Source: GCA-2746795 sp964643965
GTDB lineage: Bacteria > Chloroflexota > Anaerolineae > Promineifilales > Promineifilaceae
Direction of reading: 5' to 3'
Assembly (NCBI GenBank): GCA_964643965.1
Contig: CAZXVH010000140.1
Coordinates: forward strand, 1 to 11,332
Length of the DNA: 11,332 bases
Part shown: positions 7,101 through 11,332 of the stretch, one piece after another
Layout of the letters: each line of letters begins with the position of its first letter
How positions within the stretch are numbered: the stretch's first letter is position 1
Notes under the pieces: generated by a model
What the model was told of the DNA's origin: nothing
What the model saw: only the letters and a program-made list of their open reading frames with translations
Database searches by the model: none
Program-made: the position numbers and the translations under genes

Positions 7101-10100
7101 TAGGCTGTTCGCCGCCGGAGACCCAGCGGGTGAAGCTGCTTTGATTTTGGCGGCCTGCGCTGTCGGTGACAACGGCCGTTATCTTCATCTCGCCGCCCTT
7201 TGTGGTATCAAAGGTGCAAGTGACCGGTTCGCTGGCTGAGGTGACGGTGCATTCTTGTGGATCAACTTCCTCCTCCAGCCACTGCCCGTCACGTAAATTC
7301 CATTCCAGACGAGAAGCTGTCATCACAATGGGCACACCGGCCACGGCATTGCCGTCAATGTCGGTGACGATACTCTCGATTTCCAGCGGCTCGCCTTGTT
7401 CCACGAAGGTAGTGTCACTGCGCAGCCCCACGTAAAGATCGGCCGGATGTACCAGCAAGTTGGTGGAGGAAGCCCACGCCTGCCGGTTCACGTCCATCAC
7501 GCTGGCTTCGGCGTTGACGGAGAAAGGTTTGTTGCCTTCCAGCGCCTCGAAGTTGATTTGCAGATAATGCTGGCCGCTGGCGTCGGTGACGCCGCTAAAG
7601 GTTTCCACAATTTGGGCTTCGCTGTAGGGATCGCCGGGATAAAAGTCGAAGTAGGGTTGTTCGTAATAATTGCCGCCGTAGCCAAAGATAAACCACCAGG
7701 GCGTCCATTCGCCAAAGACAAAGTCTGACCAGCCAGGCGGGCTGTAACTACCAGGGGTGGAGGTGACAGTCCAGGTGGTATCGGCGTTGGGCAGAGGACC
7801 GCCGGCAAAGTAGCTGGCAGACACGGCCACGGTGGCGGCATCGCCCACGACATAGGGGCCTTCGCTTTCCTGTCGCGCCGCCACGGCAAATTCAGGGCGG
7901 CGGAATTCCTGGATTTGGAAATCATGCCCCGCGCTGCTGCCGTTCGCGCTGAAGTTGATGAAGGCATTACCCAGATTGATGTTTTCGGGCAGGGTGAAGG
8001 CGAAGTCGAAGCCGCCCAAGCCGTCAACCTCGGCGACGCCGCTGGTGATCTCGTTGCCCTGGGAATCGTAGGTCTGGTAGGTGAGGCTGGTCACCTGGCG
8101 GGGCAGGCTGATGAGGCCAGAGCCACCGCTGATGTGGCGCAGCCAGCCTTTGATATGGACTTCTTCGCCAGGGCGGTACATGGCGCGGTCGTCGAAGATA
8201 TGCCACCGTATTTCGTCTGATAACGGCCGTTTCTGCCAGCCAGACTCATCCCAAAAACCAGAACTGGCGGGGAGGATGGCGCTGTCGTCCCCTTGGGTGG
8301 CGACGAGGTATTGAATGCCGGAACCGGGCAGCGGGATGTTCGCCAGGCCTTGTTGTCCAGTGGTCGTCGCGCTCCCATTATTGGGGGCGATGGCGACGCC
8401 AGCCAGCGGAGCGCCATCTTGCAGATTGGTTGTCCATACCAGCATTTGGGTGGGGTCGATGAGGGCGTCGACGCCGATTTGGGTGGCTTGCACCCAGGTT
8501 TGCACGGTTTGGCTACGCTTTTCCCAGAAGTCGGAGAAGCGGCGCGGCGGCTGCACGATGACGATGAGGTGGCCGGTTTCGCCTTGTAGCGCCTGGGAGA
8601 GGGAAACGGCCGTTTCTGTGAGCACATCTTCTTGCCCATTGGTTTTAATTGTTTCGTCATACATCAGTTGGCCGGGCGGGGTGGGATTCGCTTCAAACTC
8701 GTCCGCTTTCCGCCGATACTCAACGTAAGCCGGCCAGTCAGCAGGTGAAACCGCATACGCTTTCACTGATAATTCCGGCTCATTCATGGTGTAGACGGTC
8801 AACTGCGGGTCGCTGGCTGAAGGATCGAGCGTCACCAGCATATCTTGTGGTCCGCTGAGGAAGGGCTGCGCCGTGCCCACTTTGAACGAGACCGTTTCGT
8901 CTTGTCCCAGGGTTTGGCCGAACGCATCTTGTAAACTGCCGCTGAGAGTGACGTGGTAGGTGGTACGCCCCTGGGTGACACCCTGAATGGTGAGCGTATT
9001 ATAGGAAGGGCGGATGACGAGGCCGGGCAGGGCTGGTTCCACTTGTACCATCGTTTCGCTGAAGGTGGTCAGATCAATCGGATTATTAAAATAAATGTCA
9101 AAGGGGGTTAACGGGTAACAGTCGTCCCAACCGCAGCGGCTGTCGTCGATGCGGAAGGGGGCGTAGGTGTAGAAGCTGAAGCTTTGGGCTTCGCTGGTGG
9201 TCAACGACCCTTCGGCGGAGGGCGTACCGGGGCCAATGATCACCTCAATCGAAGCGTCGGCGGGGAAGGCTGACTGCGGCCGTAACGCCAGCCAGTAGCC
9301 GTCGTGCGTATTTTCGCTGAGCCGTTTGACGTTTTCATCGGCGGCGATTTCTTCAGCGGTAGCCAGGCGCATGGCCTGGGGCGTGCCGTCGGCGTTGACC
9401 TGGACAGTGTTGAGAACGGCCGTTTTGTCTATCAACTGGTCAAAGGCGATGAAAATAACGGGGTCGGTTGGCTGTGGATCGTAAGTGGGATAGCTGGTCG
9501 TCATTTGCACGGGCGGCGTGCTAAACGTCCAACTGACAGGTGCGGCCAGGCTGGCGCCGCTGGTGGATTGGGTAGATTGGGGGATAACGGCCGTGAATTC
9601 CGTGGCCATGGGCAAACGGTCAACGGCCTCAGAGTCAAACTCAAAACGCAGCGTTTGCGGGCTGACCCATTGCCATGCGCCGGGCAAATCAGGCGTCAGC
9701 GTAACAGGAACATCTGCCACGTCGAGGGTTTCCAGGCTGGTCAACGGTACCATCGGCTGGTTAAAGGTGACGTTGACAAAAGGGGCCAAACCCACGTCCC
9801 CTTCAGGCGAGTAGCGCAGCACTTCCAGCGGGCCATCGGGCACTTCCGGCGCGGTGTATTGTGTGGGCGGTGGCGGGAACGGTTCGTCGATGGTATCGCC
9901 GGTGAGCGGTGGCGGCAGAAGGGCGTCGGGCAGGTTGTATGCCTGCACGTCGCCGGCTTCGCCGGTTAGCTCGGGCAGCCGCGCCAGAATCTGGGCGATT
10001 TCGGCTTCGGTGAGCGGAGCGCCGTCCACCAGCGGATTAGCCACCGGATCATCGGGCTGAGCCTGGCCGGGGGCGAGGCTGAAGGTGAGTTTGGCCTGGG

Positions 10101-10302
10101 TGACGCCGGGGCGGGTGGTGATTCCGCTTTCGCTGGTTTGGGTGGTGGTGATGGGGGTGGGATTCGTGGTAATGGGAGTATCTGGTTCACCGCCCAGGCT
10201 GCGGTAAACCCAGAGGCCAACACCGATGGCGATGACGGCGATGAGGGAAACAACAAGGATCAGGATATTGCGTTTATTTTTGGGTTTCAGTTCTTGAGAC
10301 AT
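4180..10302 (-). CDS. Bacterial alpha-2-macroglobulin family protein, membrane-anchored, thioester motif lost
   Basis: This 2040-residue protein has an N-in signal anchor (residues ~13-33, after KPKNKR) and no lipobox, so it should be held on the outer face of the cytoplasmic membrane. A Thr/Pro-rich linker follows, then a Big_5-like domain (~160-260) and macroglobulin domains including MYRPGEEVHIKGW (from Met708). A Glu/Ala/Pro-rich, bait-like stretch spans ~1285-1331, followed by the conserved block TDFNPLAVFAPAV (from ~1331). The thioester-domain helical region contains NRDGGFPYW, and the receptor-binding-like C-terminus contains VDPLPAGLEAINPAL (from Val1940), DHQNMRDERLEAF and PPTKAEEMYAPETFG. 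Where the family has CxEQ before LASR, this protein has SSGE (Ser1547-Glu1550), so covalent protease trapping is unlikely. Only four cysteines occur (390/395 and 1018/1029), perhaps two disulfides. Known relatives trap proteases or work with penicillin-binding protein 1C, but no pbpC is present here. ATG 10302 is preferred over GTG 10308. Confidence 0.93.
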   Translation of the reverse strand: MSQELKPKNKRNILILVVSLIAVIAIGVGLWVYRSLGGEPDTPITTNPTPITTTQTSESGITTRPGVTQAKLTFSLAPGQAQPDDPVANPLVDGAPLTEAEIAQILARLPELTGEAGDVQAYNLPDALLPPPLTGDTIDEPFPPPPTQYTAPEVPDGPLEVLRYSPEGDVGLAPFVNVTFNQPMVPLTSLETLDVADVPVTLTPDLPGAWQWVSPQTLRFEFDSEAVDRLPMATEFTAVIPQSTQSTSGASLAAPVSWTFSTPPVQMTTSYPTYDPQPTDPVIFIAFDQLIDKTAVLNTVQVNADGTPQAMRLATAEEIAADENVKRLSENTHDGYWLALRPQSAFPADASIEVIIGPGTPSAEGSLTTSEAQSFSFYTYAPFRIDDSRCGWDDCYPLTPFDIYFNNPIDLTTFSETMVQVEPALPGLVIRPSYNTLTIQGVTQGRTTYHVTLSGSLQDAFGQTLGQDETVSFKVGTAQPFLSGPQDMLVTLDPSASDPQLTVYTMNEPELSVKAYAVSPADWPAYVEYRRKADEFEANPTPPGQLMYDETIKTNGQEDVLTETAVSLSQALQGETGHLIVIVQPPRRFSDFWEKRSQTVQTWVQATQIGVDALIDPTQMLVWTTNLQDGAPLAGVAIAPNNGSATTTGQQGLANIPLPGSGIQYLVATQGDDSAILPASSGFWDESGWQKRPLSDEIRWHIFDDRAMYRPGEEVHIKGWLRHISGGSGLISLPRQVTSLTYQTYDSQGNEITSGVAEVDGLGGFDFAFTLPENINLGNAFINFSANGSSAGHDFQIQEFRRPEFAVAARQESEGPYVVGDAATVAVSASYFAGGPLPNADTTWTVTSTPGSYSPPGWSDFVFGEWTPWWFIFGYGGNYYEQPYFDFYPGDPYSEAQIVETFSGVTDASGQHYLQINFEALEGNKPFSVNAEASVMDVNRQAWASSTNLLVHPADLYVGLRSDTTFVEQGEPLEIESIVTDIDGNAVAGVPIVMTASRLEWNLRDGQWLEEEVDPQECTVTSASEPVTCTFDTTKGGEMKITAVVTDSAGRQNQSSFTRWVSGGEQPIRRNVVQEELTLIPDKESYQPGDIAEILVQAPFAQGEGLLTLDHGGIVNTERFTLDNGSATLRISITADYLPQLNVQVDVAGSAPRTDDDGNPLPDVPPRPAFASGALTLDIPPTSRELTVDLRPQAEKLEPGAETAVSLTVLNANGQPVPNAEVALFVVDEAILALTNYQLANPLDAFYQPLWGWLDSRYGRSSILLVNPQTLADAVDRAAPALDQVKEMPMAEEETMRDAAAAPAEGGIAMATPAPSPQGPAAPNTPIDVRTDFNPLAVFAPAVSTNAQGNAEVTFKLPDNLTRYRIMAVAVAGDNQFGIGEENLTARLPLMVRPSAPRFLNFGDLFELPIVIQNQTDEPLTVNVALETTNLILTEGAGRQVIVPANDRVEVRFPAATDQPGTARFQVAVASGDYADAATVDLPVFTPATTEAFATYGQVDTGAVAQPFVMPDGVIPGFGGLEINTSATALQALTDAVLSLTSSRYDSSGELASRILAVAALTDVLTAFEAEGLPTPAEMETAVLRDIETLKGMQNRDGGFPYWERGRDSIPFNSIHVAHALTIAQQKGVAVPQETVANVQAYLRDIENYYPEWYGDQTRWGLSSYALYVRHLAGDNDAAKAKALLNEAGGVEKLQLEALGWLWPVLATDPSAANEVAAIRTHVNNRAVETAGAANFTTSYGDDDYVMLHSNRRTDGVLLNTLINEDPGNDLIPKVVNGLLAQRTAGHWANTQEDVFILLALNNYFNTFESQTPDFVARVWLGDTYAAEHAYEGYTTERHQTLIPMSVLAAAGVGTSQDLVVEKDGAGRLYYRLGLNYAPDDLALEALNRGFVVQRSYEGVDNPEDVVQDEDGVWHIKLGSRVRVKLMMVADNRRYHVALVDPLPAGLEAINPALAVSQSVPGGSGAPSPYWWWGTWYDHQNMRDERLEAFSTLLWEGVYDYDYVARATTPGTFVVPPTKAEEMYAPETFGRSSSDVVIVE

Positions 10303-10435
10303 AGCCACTCCTTTTGTTTATAGACAAGGTTATTGTACTGCAATATGGTTGGCAGTAGTGATATAACGTTGTCAGGTGGGGAAATGTTCCGGGGGATGGG
10401 GTGGGGAACGGCCGTTTTGGTTCACTTTCCTATTG
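10303..10435. other. Gap between the alpha-2-macroglobulin start and the CRISPR array
   Basis: This 133-bp gap should hold the promoter of the alpha-2-macroglobulin gene. The best -10 match on the minus strand is TACAAT (10332-10337, 5 of 6), but no good -35 stands at 16-18 bp, so the call is weak. Nearer the array the plus strand has four runs of at least four G (10378-10381, 10391-10395, 10398-10401, 10403-10406), followed by one AACGGCCGTT palindrome (10407-10416). No gene is seen. Confidence 0.4.
10308..10312 (-). promoter_or_regulatory. Ribosome binding site deciding the alpha-2-macroglobulin start
   Basis: AGGAG on the minus strand (10308-10312) lies 5 nt before ATG at 10302. The in-frame GTG at 10308 overlaps this site and would have nothing upstream of it, so translation most likely begins at 10302 with MSQELKPKNK. 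Confidence 0.75.
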
Positions 10436-10472
10436 TCGAAAGCATTCTCTGATGAAACTTGGGGTGGAGACC
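10436..10472 (-). repeat. Degenerate terminal CRISPR repeat
   Basis: This copy keeps the core of the 37-nt repeat but has TCGAA in place of GTTTC at its left end and GAAACTT in place of GAATCTT inside. Loss of the terminal bases is usual for the leader-distal repeat, which marks this as the oldest end of the array. Confidence 0.85.
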
Positions 10473-11332
10473 TTGTTGTAGACGTGGCCATCAATTCTGC
10501 AAAATTAGTTTCAGCATTCTCTGATGAATCTTGGGGTGGAGACCGATATAGTAATTCCACCGGTGATTGTGCCACCGGAGTTTCAGCATTCTCTGATGAA
10601 TCTTGGGGTGGAGACCGCAGCAAAACAGTAGCTAAATAAGGCGACGCATTGTTTCAGCATTCTCTGATGAATCTTGGGGTGGAGACCCTAAATCGGCACC
10701 CCAGCAGGCGATTAAGAATTTGTTTCAGCATTCTCTGATGAATCTTGGGGTGGAGACCCTCAGTATTTCCCGTCTGGTACGCGAAATCACCCGGGTTTCA
10801 GCATTCTCTGATGAATCTTGGGGTGGAGACCATATTCATTGCCGTTAAACGAACCGTATAAATTTTGTTTCAGCATTCTCTGATGAATCTTGGGGTGGAG
10901 ACCCAGGAGCCATGCGTTATATGCCGTTTTTTTCAATCGTTTCAGCATTCTCTGATGAATCTTGGGGTGGAGACCCCTGAACCCAGGTCGATCATTCGCC
11001 TAATCCCCAGTTTCAGCATTCTCTGATGAATCTTGGGGTGGAGACCGGTGTTGCGGTGTTGGTGGACGCTGCATAAAGGGGGTTTCAGCATTCTCTGATG
11101 AATCTTGGGGTGGAGACCCCGGCACGCATTTGCTATCCGCAAGCTGGACGAGGTTTCAGCATTCTCTGATGAATCTTGGGGTGGAGACCCACGGCCGTCG
11201 CCACATGCAAAAAATCGGGCGGCAGTTTCAGCATTCTCTGATGAATCTTGGGGTGGAGACCTTTCATCCCTTGAGCCGGCTGAAGTCCCGCTCAAGTTTC
11301 AGCATTCTCTGATGAATCTTGGGGTGGAGACC
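10436..11332 (-). CRISPR. CRISPR array, 13 repeats and 12 spacers, cut by the window end
   Basis: The repeat is 37 nt; on the plus strand it begins GTTTCAGCATTCTC and ends GGGGTGGAGACC. Repeats start at 10436, 10508, 10580, 10651, 10722, 10795, 10867, 10939, 11010, 11082, 11153, 11225 and 11296. Twelve are identical by eye. The first (10436-10472) is degenerate: its first five bases are TCGAA and it has one internal change. Spacers are unique and 34-36 nt long. Read on the minus strand, repeats end in GCTGAAAC, the common 3' handle form, and the degenerate repeat is then at the trailer end. Both points suggest leftward transcription from a leader beyond 11332. The last repeat ends exactly at the window edge, so the array probably continues. 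No cas genes are present, so the type is not assignable from this window. Confidence 0.98.

Noticed and set aside
9304..9969. 221-codon plus-strand frame inside the alpha-2-macroglobulin gene
   Set aside because: It is antisense to a continuous, well-conserved protein and shows no domain or start signal.
10303..10337. TTGCAG-15-TATAAA promoter for the alpha-2-macroglobulin gene
   Set aside because: The 15-bp spacing is short, and transcription would start within or next to the ribosome binding site.
10473..11295. Self-targeting of genes in this window by the spacers
   Set aside because: By eye no spacer matches the rest of the window beyond short words; a proper search was not possible.
10376..11312. 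Open frames within the CRISPR array on both strands, with repeated peptide blocks
   Set aside because: The peptide repeats are translations of the 37-nt CRISPR repeat, and unique spacers interrupt them at regular intervals.

Overview
The window looks like a stretch of bacterial chromosome of moderately high GC, probably from an uncultured Chloroflexota-type bacterium (Anaerolineae or a relative). That placement is an inference from gene content and style: a CarD-family regulator next to a four-domain S1 protein, a very large membrane-anchored alpha-2-macroglobulin, and a strongly over-represented palindrome AACGGCCGTT. No rRNA, tRNA, transposase or cas gene was found.

Layout from left to right. 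Positions 33-1022 (+) encode a class I mannose-6-phosphate isomerase. It converges on, and overlaps by 19 bp, a minus-strand S1-domain RNA-binding protein (1004-2218). Upstream of that gene on the same strand is a CarD/CdnL-family RNA-polymerase-binding regulator (2268-2798). The 49-bp gap between the two holds a nested inverted repeat just before the S1 ribosome binding site. Further upstream on the minus strand is a NarL/LuxR-type response regulator (2986-3645) with a plausible sigma-70-like promoter. A 534-bp gene-free stretch (3646-4179) follows, holding two nearly identical ~124-bp hairpin-rich repeats and a terminator-like inverted repeat. The largest gene (4180-10302, minus) is a 2040-residue bacterial alpha-2-macroglobulin whose thioester motif is lost. 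The right end (10436-11332) is a CRISPR array with 13 repeats and 12 spacers, cut by the window edge.

How the parts relate. carD and the S1 gene look like a two-gene operon for transcription and translation control. The response regulator and the alpha-2-macroglobulin gene lie on the same strand but are separated by long gaps and are probably separate units. The CRISPR repeat ends in GAAAC when read on the minus strand, and the only degenerate repeat is at the left end. The array is therefore probably transcribed leftward, from a leader outside the window, toward the alpha-2-macroglobulin gene 127 bp away. No complete new system is evident. The points most worth following up are the HIP1-like palindrome, the twin structured repeats, the thioester-less alpha-2-macroglobulin and the structured S1 leader.
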